64,000 nt of DNA from Actinomycetes bacterium (lineage in GTDB: Bacteria > Actinomycetota > Acidimicrobiia > Acidimicrobiales > Ilumatobacteraceae), in the NCBI GenBank assembly GCA_025356335.1, contig JANXUF010000075.1:1-64000 (forward strand). Direction: 5' to 3'. The notes below the pieces were generated by a model. It searched no databases and was not told where the DNA came from. It saw only the letters and a program-made list of their open reading frames with translations. The position numbers and the translations under genes were made by a program. Below are positions 7,319 through 14,254 of this stretch, in pieces. Positions within the stretch are counted from its first letter, which is position 1; each line of letters starts with the position of its first letter.

Positions 7319-7495
7319 TCATCGACGAGCGGACCTCCACCCAACGACTTCGGCAGGTTGGCGACCTGGGAAGCGATCGCCCCTTGCTCCTTGACGAGCC
7401 CGATCCAGCTCCTCGAGTATGCGCTCCGTCTCGGCCTTCGACGGCGGGGCCATCGCCGCGCTTGGTCGAATGTTGGTCACGGGGCGTTCGCCCAT
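7319..7495 (-). CDS. Possible 58-aa basic helical protein
   Basis: From ATG 7495 the frame reads MGERPVTNIRPSAAMAPPSK, then the strongly helical AETERILEELDRARQGARGD and a basic tail. Composition is protein-like and the frame is divergent from the DUF6941-like gene. There is no good Shine-Dalgarno and only an imperfect -10 (TAGCTC). Unrecognised. Confidence 0.35.
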   Translation of the reverse strand: MGERPVTNIRPSAAMAPPSKAETERILEELDRARQGARGDRFPGRQPAEVVGWRSARR

Positions 7496-7526
7496 CGTCA
7501 AGAGCTACCCATCGGACGGGAAATGC

Positions 7527-7532
7527 TACGTT
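7527..7532 (+). promoter_or_regulatory. Putative -10 of the DUF6941-like gene
   Basis: TACGTT, seven bases before ATG 7540. Confidence 0.4.
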
Positions 7533-7539
7533 CGGCCAA

Positions 7540-7932
7540 ATGGCAGAATCACGGGGTCGGATTCGATTCGCGCTCTTGGCCCAGAGCGCCATCCAACACG
7601 ACAGCGTCTTTTCGATGCTCGGCGCCGGGTGGACACGGCTGCAGACTCCGTTGCTTCCCCAGATTATTGGACTCACCGCCGTCGCTCAGGCCGACGACGT
7701 CCCGGACGGCGGACTGATAGTCGTTGACGTGCTCGCGCCGGACGGTGAGAAGTTGGCCACCTCTGAAACTCTGGTGATAGTCACCCCCGGGCCGGCCAAT
7801 GTGACTGCACTCCTTATTCAGCTACCCATCGAGATCAGGGATGAAGGGCGCTATAAGGTTCGGTTTTCCGGGTCGGTCGAGGACTGGCAGATCGACTTCA
7901 CTATCGGTCTGGTCACAAGTGGACGTCAGTAG
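7540..7932 (+). CDS. DUF6941-like protein
   Basis: 130 residues with the layout I associate with DUF6941: a first strand ending in a small segment (FALLAQSAIQHDSVFSMLGA), GWTRL, a central strand (IIGLTAVAQADD), then DGEKLATSETL and a C-terminal GRYKVRFSGSVEDWQ. It looks like an all-beta sandwich; function is unknown. ATG 7540 is chosen because TACGTT ends seven bases upstream; longer in-frame extensions lack support. Its 3' end overlaps the start of the DUF4258 remnant by 14 bases. Confidence 0.7.
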   Translation: MAESRGRIRFALLAQSAIQHDSVFSMLGAGWTRLQTPLLPQIIGLTAVAQADDVPDGGLIVVDVLAPDGEKLATSETLVIVTPGPANVTALLIQLPIEIRDEGRYKVRFSGSVEDWQIDFTIGLVTSGRQ

Positions 7933-8133
7933 ACATGCTCGCGAGCGGGCCCTGGAGGGGGGTTCGACCTTGACCATGTCGAACGCTTCATCAGATCTAG
8001 CCAGCCGACGGACGCCGGTGACAACAGCAACCTAGTCTTCGAGGGCTACATCTCGGGGAAGTTGGCTAAAGTTGTTACCAATCACGATCGAACGTTTCTG
8101 GTGACGTTGTACTGGAGGAGGGAGTCGAAATGA
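7919..8133 (+). pseudogene. DUF4258-like gene broken in a G run
   Basis: Two frames together make a DUF4258-type protein, a RelE-like fold often found in toxin-like pairs. Frame 1 from GTG 7919 reads MDVSRHARERALEGG, matching the family's opening H-A-x-E-R. After six consecutive Gs (7957-7962) the match continues in another frame: FDLDHVERFIRSSQPTDAGD, then GYISGKLAKVV and FLVTLYWRRESK, ending at TGA 8131-8133. A missing base in the G run explains the break. It is either decay or a homopolymer sequencing error. The stop overlaps the next ATG (ATGA), so the pair was co-translated. Confidence 0.65.
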
Positions 8134-8473
8134 GAAGTTGGGCATACGGCTCACGTTCGGTTGCACTCTATGTCCGGATGGTTAAAGGCCAGGTTATTTC
8201 CGGAACGAGATGGCACCGTATTTACTGGTCGACGTATCCGCAGAGGGCTCGATCGTAGGCGTCGAGATTCTCGGTGTGACACGCCGCGGGGTGCACGATC
8301 TTGACGAGCTTGGTGGGTCGATAAGTGCATCTGAGCTCGATTTGCTGCGTAGCGTCGTGCTCAGCGTCACATCCGGGCGCTTCGCTCAAACGGGCGCGGC
8401 GGCGATCGAACTTAAGGTTCAAACGTGGAAGATCACCGAGCGACAGACTTCGACGGAGATGGCTTACGCCTAG
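8130..8473 (+). pseudogene. DUF2283-like gene with a frameshift
   Basis: DUF2283 proteins are small beta-rich partners commonly encoded beside DUF4258. From ATG 8130 frame 1 reads SVALYVRMVKGQVISGT, the family's A-L-Y-x-R opening. From about 8203 the match moves to a second frame: PYLLVDVSAEGSIVGVEILG, which holds the family's closing D-x-E-G-x-V-x-G-I-E motif. One base seems missing between 8200 and 8209. A further tail (ELDLLRSVVLSVTSGRFAQ) is longer than usual for the family. With the broken DUF4258 gene it forms a probably inactive toxin-antitoxin-like pair. Confidence 0.65.
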
Positions 8474-8504
8474 TCCGCAGCCAGTCCGCAATTTCGCAAG
8501 AATG

Positions 8505-8533
8505 AGCGGGAAGTAGCGGGAAGTAGCGGAAAG
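8505..8533. repeat. 10-base tandem repeat
   Basis: AGCGGGAAGT occurs twice in a row (8505-8514, 8515-8524) followed by the degenerate AGCGGAAAG. It lies just after the DUF2283 remnant. Confidence 0.6.
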
Positions 8534-8751
8534 CGTTTCCCCAGGTCAGAGGGTAGATCCGCTACGTTTCCGCAGGCACAGCCTTGCATTACGTGTTCTG
8601 TTTCAAGTCGTGATACAGGCTTGTTCCCGTGCCCGTAGCGATTCGCCCGTCTCCGTGGCTTGGCCGCCGTTGACAACCTCGTCACGCAACTGTCGACATC
8701 ACGGCATCGAGGGAGGAAGGGCGCCAAGCAAACGATTGGGAGCCCCCATCA

Positions 8752-8769
8752 CGGCGGCTCGAGCCGCCG
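8752..8769. repeat. Perfect 18-base palindrome
   Basis: CGGCGGCTC is followed directly by its reverse complement GAGCCGCCG. It lies three bases beyond the stop of the 22-aa frame on the minus strand. It may be a hairpin terminator without a T tract, or a protein-binding site. Confidence 0.5.
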
Positions 8770-8772
8770 GTG

Positions 8773-8841
8773 TCATCTCCTGAGAACCAGGATGACGATG
8801 ATGATGACGAGAAGTAGGCCGATACCTCCACCGATATACAT
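8773..8841 (-). CDS. 22-aa membrane microprotein, GGG motif
   Basis: The frame is MYIGGGIGLLLVIIIVIL followed by VLRR: one hydrophobic helix with two terminal Arg that would anchor it N-out. GGGTGG four bases upstream may serve as a ribosome site, and TAACGG seven bases upstream is a near match to the local -10. The start is very like that of the frame at 5139-5231 (MYLGGG). A palindrome follows the stop. An in-frame ATG further upstream would give about 50 aa. Confidence 0.45.
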   Translation of the reverse strand: MYIGGGIGLLLVIIIVILVLRR

Positions 8842-9069
8842 GTGCCACCCGTTACCCCGCCGACGCTGCCTGCAAACGTTCGGAACAGGAAAAAACGCAG
8901 AGCGCCAGTCGGCCTGCGCCTCCATCTCGTCGACCCTGGGTCGCTTCGTGCTGACGGGAGGAGCCGTACCCCATCGTGTTGCTCCCGTGTCGTCGAGCGA
9001 GAACGGTGCGTGCCCTGGCTGCGCTCACACGTCGAAGCATGGGCCCACGCGCGGCTTTCGTAGCGGGTA

Positions 9070-9075
9070 TATCGT
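9070..9075 (+). promoter_or_regulatory. Putative -10 of the 41-aa gene
   Basis: TATCGT, seven bases before ATG 9083. Confidence 0.35.
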
Positions 9076-9082
9076 CGGCCAG

Positions 9083-9208
9083 ATGGACCCCGACGACGCA
9101 TCCCCCGATACCGCAGCCGATCCGGTCGACACGTCGGCGCACGACCCCGTCATCTTCAGCGACGACGTCGTTCAGGCCGTGCCGTTCCCTCAGACGAATA
9201 TCGGCTGA
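9083..9208 (+). CDS. 41-aa acidic hypothetical protein
   Basis: Frame MDPDDASPDTAADPVDTSAH then DPVIFSDDVVQAVPFPQTNI, ending in Gly. It is very acidic with GC-rich third codon positions, typical for coding DNA here. ATG 9083 is preceded by TATCGT at the distance seen at other starts. No family is recognised. The 157 bases between this stop and the next gene show competing frames on both strands, none convincing. Confidence 0.4.
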   Translation: MDPDDASPDTAADPVDTSAHDPVIFSDDVVQAVPFPQTNIG

Positions 9209-9365
9209 CGAACCAGAGCCGTCGCCGAGCGCCGACGAACGAGCCGACCGGAGAAACGCCGACGTGCTCGTCGCCACCGGCCTGGTTCGAACCCGCCAAG
9301 CGCTCAGTTGCGTCGAACGGCGCCCCCAACGCATTCGTGCGGTCGTCGATCTGCAGGAACAACGG

Positions 9366-9554
9366 TCAGTAGGTGTCGGGGGAGCCGTCTTCGTGTTCGT
9401 CCGGAAGTACTAGGTCCCAGCGATCGAGGCAGTCCCGGCAGCGATAGCTGACGATGTCACCGGGATACCAGACGTCATCCTCCCGCGGATGGGTCAGCAG
9501 CGAGCATGGTCCACCGCAGTCGACGCAGACGATCGTTGGTTCCGGCTCGAGCAC
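9366..9554 (-). CDS. 62-aa zinc-ribbon-like protein
   Basis: Small protein with two Cys pairs: CVDCGGPC near residue 10 and YRCRDCLDRW near residue 40, followed by an acidic tail. The spacing fits a zinc ribbon. It is probably a metal-binding adaptor or nucleic-acid-binding protein; no partner is visible. The start is GTG 9554, divergent from rsmD with only 18 bases between its start and the mini-gene ahead of rsmD. It marks the likely inner border between the accessory island and conserved genes. Confidence 0.7.
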   Translation of the reverse strand: MLEPEPTIVCVDCGGPCSLLTHPREDDVWYPGDIVSYRCRDCLDRWDLVLPDEHEDGSPDTY

Positions 9555-9559
9555 CCCCT

Positions 9560-9565
9560 TAGTCT
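9560..9565 (+). promoter_or_regulatory. Putative -10 of the rsmD operon
   Basis: TAGTCT, seven bases before the ATG of a six-codon frame at 9573, which is joined to rsmD. Confidence 0.45.
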
Positions 9566-9572
9566 GCCGGGG

Positions 9573-9593
9573 ATGGAAGTCGTTCGGGGATGA
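9573..9593 (+). CDS. Six-codon leader mini-gene fused to rsmD
   Basis: ATG at 9573 begins MEVVRG and its TGA (9591-9593) overlaps the rsmD ATG as ATGA. A TAGTCT hexamer ends seven bases upstream, so the mini-gene start would be at or near the 5' end of a leaderless mRNA. rsmD has only GGGG within this leader as a ribosome-binding site. The arrangement suggests that a ribosome loaded on the leaderless mini-gene re-initiates on rsmD. An alternative is that rsmD uses the GGGG directly. Confidence 0.4.
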   Translation: MEVVRG

Positions 9594-10117
9594 GGGTGAT
9601 TGCCGGCGAGTTCAGAGGCAGGCGATTGGCCGCTCCTCCGGGAAACGCCACACGGCCGACGACCGACATGGTTCGCGAAGCGGTGTTCAATTCGCTGCGG
9701 GCGATGGACATCCTCGACGGCGCTGTGGTGGTCGATCTGTATGCGGGAACCGGCGCCCTCGGTATCGAAGCGCTGTCACGTGGCGCCGCCCGTTGCACGT
9801 TCATCGAGAAGGATCCAAAGGCGCTACGCGTCCTCCGGGAGAATGTGGCGGCCCTGAAGATCGAGGACCGCTGCGCTGTCGTACCGGCCGACGTGACGGC
9901 GATGCTCAGCTCCATCGGCTCGGTCGATCTCGTGTTCGCCGACCCTCCGTACGAGTTCGAAGGCTGGGCGGCGCTGCTCGAACAGCTCGATGCGGAGTTC
10001 GTCGTGGCCGAGTCGGCGCGGCCGATCCCAGCTCAGCCGGCATGGGACATCCTCCGTGAACGGAACTACGGCAGAACCCGCGTGACGGTGTTCGCTGCGG
10101 CGGACGGGATACGGTGA
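9590..10117 (+). CDS. rsmD: 16S rRNA (guanine-N2) methyltransferase RsmD
   Basis: Methylates G966 of 16S rRNA in the 30S subunit using S-adenosylmethionine. The 175 residues show the family opening MRVIAGEFRGRRL, the TRPTTDMVREAVFNSL segment (21-36), SAM motif I DLYAGTGALGIE (49-60) and the catalytic DPPY (118-121). The full expected length is present. It precedes coaD by seven bases, the usual bacterial pairing. In many actinobacteria recG lies just upstream; here that position is taken by a zinc-ribbon gene and the accessory island. Confidence 0.95.
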   Translation: MRVIAGEFRGRRLAAPPGNATRPTTDMVREAVFNSLRAMDILDGAVVVDLYAGTGALGIEALSRGAARCTFIEKDPKALRVLRENVAALKIEDRCAVVPADVTAMLSSIGSVDLVFADPPYEFEGWAALLEQLDAEFVVAESARPIPAQPAWDILRERNYGRTRVTVFAAADGIR

Positions 10118-10124
10118 GGCACCC

Positions 10125-10610
10125 ATGTCGACCAAGGCCTTTTTCCCCGGCAGTTTCGATCCTCTCCATCTGGGACACCTCGACGTCATCGTGACCGCTG
10201 TGGATCTGTTCGGCGACGTCGTCGTCGGCACGATGTACAACCCGTCGAAAACGTCGGGCCTGTTCAACCTCGAAGAGCGTCAGTCGATGATCATCGAATC
10301 GACGTCGCACCTCGCAGGTGTCGAGGTACGGTCCTTCGAGGGGCTCGTCGTCGATGCCGCCAAAGCCGTCGGTGCCGACTTCATCGTCAAGGGCGTGCGG
10401 ACAGGGGGCGACTTCGAGATCGAGATGCAGATGGCACACACCAACCTCTTCGTCGGAGGGATGAAGACGGTCCTGCTCCCGACGAGTTCGACATGGTCGT
10501 TCGTGTCCTCACGTTTCGTCCGTGAGATATCGCACTACCGTGGTGATGTCAGCCATCTCGTACCGCCTGCGGTCGCCTCCCGCCTCGCCGCTCTGGCACA
10601 AGGAAAATAG
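10125..10610 (+). CDS. coaD: Phosphopantetheine adenylyltransferase
   Basis: Transfers AMP from ATP to 4'-phosphopantetheine, the penultimate step of coenzyme A synthesis. The N-terminus has GSFDPLHLGH with the nucleotidyltransferase HxGH at 15-18. The C-terminal motif appears as SSTWSFVSSRFVREI near 122-136. At 161 residues the length is normal. It is co-directional with rsmD and is followed two bases later by the DivIVA-like gene, so these three probably share a transcript. Confidence 0.96.
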   Translation: MSTKAFFPGSFDPLHLGHLDVIVTAVDLFGDVVVGTMYNPSKTSGLFNLEERQSMIIESTSHLAGVEVRSFEGLVVDAAKAVGADFIVKGVRTGGDFEIEMQMAHTNLFVGGMKTVLLPTSSTWSFVSSRFVREISHYRGDVSHLVPPAVASRLAALAQGK

Positions 10611-10612
10611 TA

Positions 10613-11272
10613 ATGAGCAACGACCGATACGGTCCGCCAGACGACCAATTCGACTACGACGAAGAGTATGAGGACGACCCGCAGTTCGACCCTCAACTCG
10701 GCCGCAACCAGTTGCCGCCGCAGGAGCGCGCCGGGCGTGCCTACGACTCCGAAACCCTGCTACGCCGGGCGATCGACATCATTTCGACAGCGCGGACCAT
10801 TCCATTGTCTGCGTCGCCGATGATCAACCGAGACGAGATCATCGAACTGCTCGAGGAAGCCGTCAACAGGCTGCCGGACGAACTTCGTCAGGCCCGCTGG
10901 ATGCTCAAGGAGAAGGCCGACTTCGTCGCCAGGACCCGTCGGGAAGCGGACGAGATCCTCGATCAGGCACGCGGCGAAGCGGAACGGATGGTGCAGCGAA
11001 CCGAAGTCGTCCGCGCCGCCGAGCATCGAGCACGACAGGTCCGTGAAGCCGCCGAATCCGAATCACGTCATATGAAGAATGTGACAGAGGACTTCCTCGA
11101 TCAGCGCCTCGGCAGTTTCGAAGTGCTCGTCGATCGCATCCAGCGCCAGATCCACCAGGGGCGGGAGAAGTTGAGTATCGGTGCTCAGCAGGTCGAAGCC
11201 GAACAGACCGGTTCGCACCGTATTGCGCAGGACGAACTGGCCAGAGGATTCTTCGACCAGGACCGCGGCTGA
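10613..11272 (+). CDS. DivIVA/SepIVA-like coiled-coil protein
   Basis: 219 residues: an acidic disordered start rich in Asp/Tyr, then IDIISTARTIPLSASPMI, and a long charged coiled coil (about 85-190; for example FVARTRREADEILDQA). Mycobacterial SepIVA, a DivIVA-domain protein acting in septation and polar growth, has the same sequence style. It too lies in the neighbourhood of DUF177, rnc, mutM and smc. I infer a cytoplasmic role at the septum or pole. Orthology is not proven. It begins two bases after the coaD stop. Confidence 0.75.
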   Translation: MSNDRYGPPDDQFDYDEEYEDDPQFDPQLGRNQLPPQERAGRAYDSETLLRRAIDIISTARTIPLSASPMINRDEIIELLEEAVNRLPDELRQARWMLKEKADFVARTRREADEILDQARGEAERMVQRTEVVRAAEHRARQVREAAESESRHMKNVTEDFLDQRLGSFEVLVDRIQRQIHQGREKLSIGAQQVEAEQTGSHRIAQDELARGFFDQDRG

Positions 11273-11338
11273 ACCGGGCAGGGCTGAACCCGACCGGGAC
11301 AGCTGCACCCGCCGATCGTCCCTCCCGATCCCAGTCGA

Positions 11339-11344
11339 TAGCGT
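11339..11344 (+). promoter_or_regulatory. Putative -10 of the DUF177 gene
   Basis: TAGCGT, seven bases before ATG 11352, in the 79-base gap after the DivIVA-like gene. Confidence 0.45.
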
Positions 11345-11351
11345 CGATGGC

Positions 11352-11858
11352 ATGAATCCGCTGTTGGTCAATGTTTCCGAACTCCTCAGGCGGCCGGGAA
11401 ACGACAAAGATCTGAAGCTGGCGTTGTTGCCGATCGACCTCGATATCGATGAGCCGCGCATCAACGCAATCGACAGCCTGCAGGCGGCGCTGCACATCCA
11501 GAGCCTCACCGACGGGGTGGTCGTCACCGGCACCTTGTCGGTGCCGTGGCACGACACCTGCCGCCGCTGTCTCGAAGACATCGACACCACCACCGTCGCC
11601 GTCATCCACGAGCTGTACCAGGAGCATGTCACCAACGAGGAGGCATTCCCGATCGTCGGCTACCAGCTCGATCTGCAGACGATGCTGCGCCAACTGGCGC
11701 TGCTCGAGTTGCCGCTCGCCGCACTGTGCCGCCCCGACTGTGCCGGCTTGTGTCCGACGTGCGGCATCGACCGCAACCTCGAGTCGTGCACGTGCGACAA
11801 CACGGTCCGCGACGCCAGATTCTCTGTTCTCGACGAGTTGAAGGACCGCCTCAACTGA
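11352..11858 (+). CDS. DUF177 (YceD-like) protein
   Basis: 168 residues of the YceD/DUF177 family, commonly encoded just before rpmF and linked to ribosome or 23S rRNA maturation. It opens MNPLLVNVSELLRRPG. A central CRRCLEDI segment is followed by a Cys-rich end (CRPDCAGLCPTCG and CTC), suggesting metal binding. ATG 11352 has no Shine-Dalgarno, but TAGCGT ends seven bases upstream. rpmF and plsX follow, the classic order leading into fatty-acid synthesis genes. Confidence 0.88.
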   Translation: MNPLLVNVSELLRRPGNDKDLKLALLPIDLDIDEPRINAIDSLQAALHIQSLTDGVVVTGTLSVPWHDTCRRCLEDIDTTTVAVIHELYQEHVTNEEAFPIVGYQLDLQTMLRQLALLELPLAALCRPDCAGLCPTCGIDRNLESCTCDNTVRDARFSVLDELKDRLN

Positions 11859-11948
11859 GCGAGTCGGTAACGAGCGGTTTCGGCGATACCATGCCACGGC
11901 TCGTATAGCGGAGCCCGAGAATTCGGGTGCCATGACCCGGAGGCCGAC

Positions 11949-12128
11949 GTGGCTGTTCCCAAGAAAAAGAAATCGAAGTCGAAGTCGCGCAGCCACCGTG
12001 CCGGCGCGTGGAAGCTCGGTAGCCCGTCCCGCAGCATGTGCCCGCGCTGCGGCAAGGCCAAGACCCCGCACACGGTGTGTGGCGCCTGCGGTTGGTACAA
12101 GAACCGCGTCGTCATCGACGTCGAGTGA
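11949..12128 (+). CDS. rpmF: 50S ribosomal protein L32
   Basis: 59 residues of L32, a zinc-ribbon protein of the large ribosomal subunit. The N-terminus is the typical Lys/Ser-rich AVPKKKKSKSKSRSHR. The ribbon has CPRC and CGAC pairs, so this is the zinc-binding form rather than the zinc-free paralogue. GTG at 11949 follows CCGGAGG with good spacing. Its TGA overlaps the plsX GTG as GTGA. It is too short for simple length filters but unmistakable. Confidence 0.95.
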   Translation: MAVPKKKKSKSKSRSHRAGAWKLGSPSRSMCPRCGKAKTPHTVCGACGWYKNRVVIDVE

Positions 12129-13111
12129 CCCAGTCCGGCGACATGTTGCCGATTGCGATCGACGCCATGGGCGGCGATCGTGCCCCCAGTGAAATCGTCG
12201 CCGGAGCCCGTCTCGCGTTCGAAGCCGGTATTCCCGTCGTACTCGTCGGCCCGGCCGGACTCGAAGGCTGCGGAGACATCCCGCTGATCGAGGCCGGCGA
12301 AGTCATCGCCATGGACGAAGATCCCGCAGCCGGAGTTCGCCGCAAGAAGGATTCGACGCTCGTGCGCGCCGCGGAGGCCGTTCGCGATGGCAAAGCCAGC
12401 GCGATGATCTCGGCGGGAAACACCGGCGCCACGATGGCGTCGGCGCTGTTCAGGATGGGCCGCATCAAAGGGGTCAGCCGCCCGGCGATCGTCACGACGG
12501 TGCCGGTGCCCGGTTCGACCCCGACGGTCTTGCTCGACTCCGGTGCCAACGCCGAGGTACAGGCAGAATGGCTCGTGCAGTTCGCCCAGATGGGCTCGGT
12601 ATTTTCGACGCGACGCTTCGGCATCGTCTCCCCGCGCGTCGGCCTGTTGTCGATCGGCGAGGAGCCTCACAAGGGTGATTCGCTGCGCAAGGAGGCCTAT
12701 GACCTGCTGGCGACTGCGACGGGGGTCAACTTCATCGGCAATGTCGAAGGCCGAGATCTGATGACGACAGAAGTCGACGTCGTCGTCACCGACGGTTTCA
12801 CCGGCAATGTCGTGCTGAAGACGCTCGAGGGAGCGCTGCGCACGATCGTCAAAGCAATGCTCGACGCTTTCGCATCGAAACCCGAATACAAGCAGGCGAC
12901 CGACACGTTGTTGCCGGCGCTCATCCCGCTGTACACGTCGATCGACCCGGAAGCCTACGGAGGGGCGTTGCTGCTCGGGGTCGACGGGGTCTGCATCATC
13001 AGCCACGGGTCGTCGTCGGCAAAGGCGATTTTCAACGCCGTGAACGTCGCCAAAGAGATGGTCGAAGCCGACCTCGTGGGGTCGCTCCGCTCCGCCGTGG
13101 CACCTGCATAG
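12125..13111 (+). CDS. plsX: Phosphate acyltransferase PlsX
   Basis: Converts acyl-ACP to acyl-phosphate, the first step of phospholipid synthesis in most bacteria; peripheral membrane enzyme. The family opening IAIDAMGGDRAPSEIVAG is present, as are SAGNTGATMASA and the C-terminal EAYGGALLLGVDGVCIISHG. GTG 12125 overlaps the rpmF stop (GTGA), giving 328 residues; ATG 12143 is an alternative six codons in. acpP follows after 134 bases, keeping the plsX-acpP-rnc arrangement. Confidence 0.95.
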   Translation: MTQSGDMLPIAIDAMGGDRAPSEIVAGARLAFEAGIPVVLVGPAGLEGCGDIPLIEAGEVIAMDEDPAAGVRRKKDSTLVRAAEAVRDGKASAMISAGNTGATMASALFRMGRIKGVSRPAIVTTVPVPGSTPTVLLDSGANAEVQAEWLVQFAQMGSVFSTRRFGIVSPRVGLLSIGEEPHKGDSLRKEAYDLLATATGVNFIGNVEGRDLMTTEVDVVVTDGFTGNVVLKTLEGALRTIVKAMLDAFASKPEYKQATDTLLPALIPLYTSIDPEAYGGALLLGVDGVCIISHGSSSAKAIFNAVNVAKEMVEADLVGSLRSAVAPA

Positions 13112-13245
13112 CCGAACGAATCCGGCAGGACCGCTGGCAATCGTCGCAAACGGCAAGATCATCGAAGCGCTCTGCGAGCCACCTGGTGAATTGCAGCACC
13201 CTGTTAGATTTCTGAGCCGTCACCCATGTCACCGGAGGAACGTTC

Positions 13246-13542
13246 GTGTCAGCCGAAACCCCAGCAAATCAAGCCCCACTCGACCGGGACGGCGTCTTCG
13301 CCATCGTCCGCGATCAACTCGCCGACATCCTGGAAATCGATCCGGCGACGATCAGCGAGGGTCAGTCGTTCGTCGATGACCTCGACGCCGACTCGTTGGC
13401 ACTGATCGAACTCGTCGAGGGACTCGAAGAGGAATTCGCCGAGCGTTCGATCGGGTTCAGGATCGAGGACGAAGACCTCGTCGACATGAAGACCGTCCGC
13501 GACGCCGTCGACTACGTCTACACCCGAGTCAAAGGCGCCTGA
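13246..13542 (+). CDS. acpP: Acyl carrier protein
   Basis: 98-residue acidic carrier protein whose Ser in DLDADSLALIELV (DSL near 51) takes the phosphopantetheine arm. It carries acyl chains for fatty-acid synthesis. The extension of about 15 residues before the helix GVFAIVRDQLADIL is longer than in E. coli. GTG 13246 has GGAGGAA at a good distance. It lies between plsX and rnc, and the rnc frame opens one base after its stop. Confidence 0.93.
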   Translation: MSAETPANQAPLDRDGVFAIVRDQLADILEIDPATISEGQSFVDDLDADSLALIELVEGLEEEFAERSIGFRIEDEDLVDMKTVRDAVDYVYTRVKGA

Positions 13543-13543
13543 A

Positions 13544-14245
13544 CTGGCGGACCGCACCGCCGACCTCGACGAACTCCAGCAGACCCTCGGCTATACGTTT
13601 GTCGACGGTTCGCTGCTGTTGACGGCGCTGGCTCATCGATCGTGGTGTGCCGAGGTGCCCGGCGGCCACGACAGCAACGAGCGTCTCGAATTCCTCGGTG
13701 ACGCCGTGCTCGGTTGGGTCGTCGCCGAGCACGTCTTTCGGACGCAACTCGGTTCCAACGAAGGCCGTCTCACGGACCTGCGCAAGAGCGTCGTCAACGC
13801 CACGGCGCTGGCGAACGTCGCCCGCGACATCGAACTCGGTCGCTTCGTGCTGCTCGGCAAGGGGGAGACCGCCGGCGGAGGGCGCGACAAGACGTCGATC
13901 CTGTCGGATGCTCTAGAAGCGGTATTCGGAGCTGTCTATCTTGACGGCGGATCGGTCGCTGTCGGGCCGCTGATACTGCGCCTGTTGGACGGCGTGCTCG
14001 ACACGGCGGTCAACGCAATCGATCATTTCGACCACAAGACCGCACTCCAGGAGTTGCTCGCGCAACGCGGCGACCCGGCACCGACATACGCGATCGAGGA
14101 AGCAGGTCCAGACCACGAGAAGCATTTCTTCGCCAGGACCGTGGTCGGCATGCAGACCGTTGGAACCGGCGAGGGCAGGTCGAAGAAGCAGGCAGAACAA
14201 CAGGCCGCGCGTGCTGCCTACGAATCGCTCCAACGAAATGGGTGA
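13544..14245 (+). CDS. rnc: Ribonuclease III, apparent CTG start
   Basis: Double-strand-specific RNase processing rRNA precursors. The signature NERLEFLGDAVLG is at about 45-57, the second acidic site at SDALEAVFGAVYLD, and a C-terminal dsRNA-binding domain begins at KTALQELLAQRGDPAPTY and ends KKQAEQQAARAAYESL. The conserved N-terminal LGYTFVDGSLLLTALAHRS lies upstream of the first TTG (13619). The only codon that can start it is CTG 13544, one base after the acpP stop; an in-frame stop closes the frame further up. AGGCG precedes it. Coupled CTG initiation is therefore likely. Confidence 0.9.
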   Translation: MADRTADLDELQQTLGYTFVDGSLLLTALAHRSWCAEVPGGHDSNERLEFLGDAVLGWVVAEHVFRTQLGSNEGRLTDLRKSVVNATALANVARDIELGRFVLLGKGETAGGGRDKTSILSDALEAVFGAVYLDGGSVAVGPLILRLLDGVLDTAVNAIDHFDHKTALQELLAQRGDPAPTYAIEEAGPDHEKHFFARTVVGMQTVGTGEGRSKKQAEQQAARAAYESLQRNG

Positions 14246-14254
14246 GCAGCACCG

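Larger units (their letters stand above)
8474..8772. other. Non-coding stretch with short tandem repeat
   Basis: No coding frame is supported here. It holds a 10-base tandem repeat at its left end and a perfect 18-base palindrome at its right end. The following 228 bases up to the next putative promoter also hold no supported gene other than the tiny frame at 8773-8841. Confidence 0.4.

Noticed and set aside
8474..9069. Search for a tRNA gene or attachment site flanking the island
   Set aside because: GTTTCAAGTC-like bases near 8600 resemble a T-loop, but no acceptor stem or anticodon arm can be formed. No repeat matching the left edge can be tested because the element runs out of the window.
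9156..9362. Competing small frames on both strands between 9209 and 9365
   Set aside because: Both look partly protein-like, neither has a start signal, and they exclude each other.
11660..13162. A 500-residue minus-strand frame across plsX
   Set aside because: Antisense shadow of plsX; composition is not protein-like.
13032..13232. Minus-strand 66-aa frame with CDDCQRSC between plsX and acpP
   Set aside because: Half of it is antisense to plsX and there is no ribosome site or promoter; the Cys pair alone is not enough.
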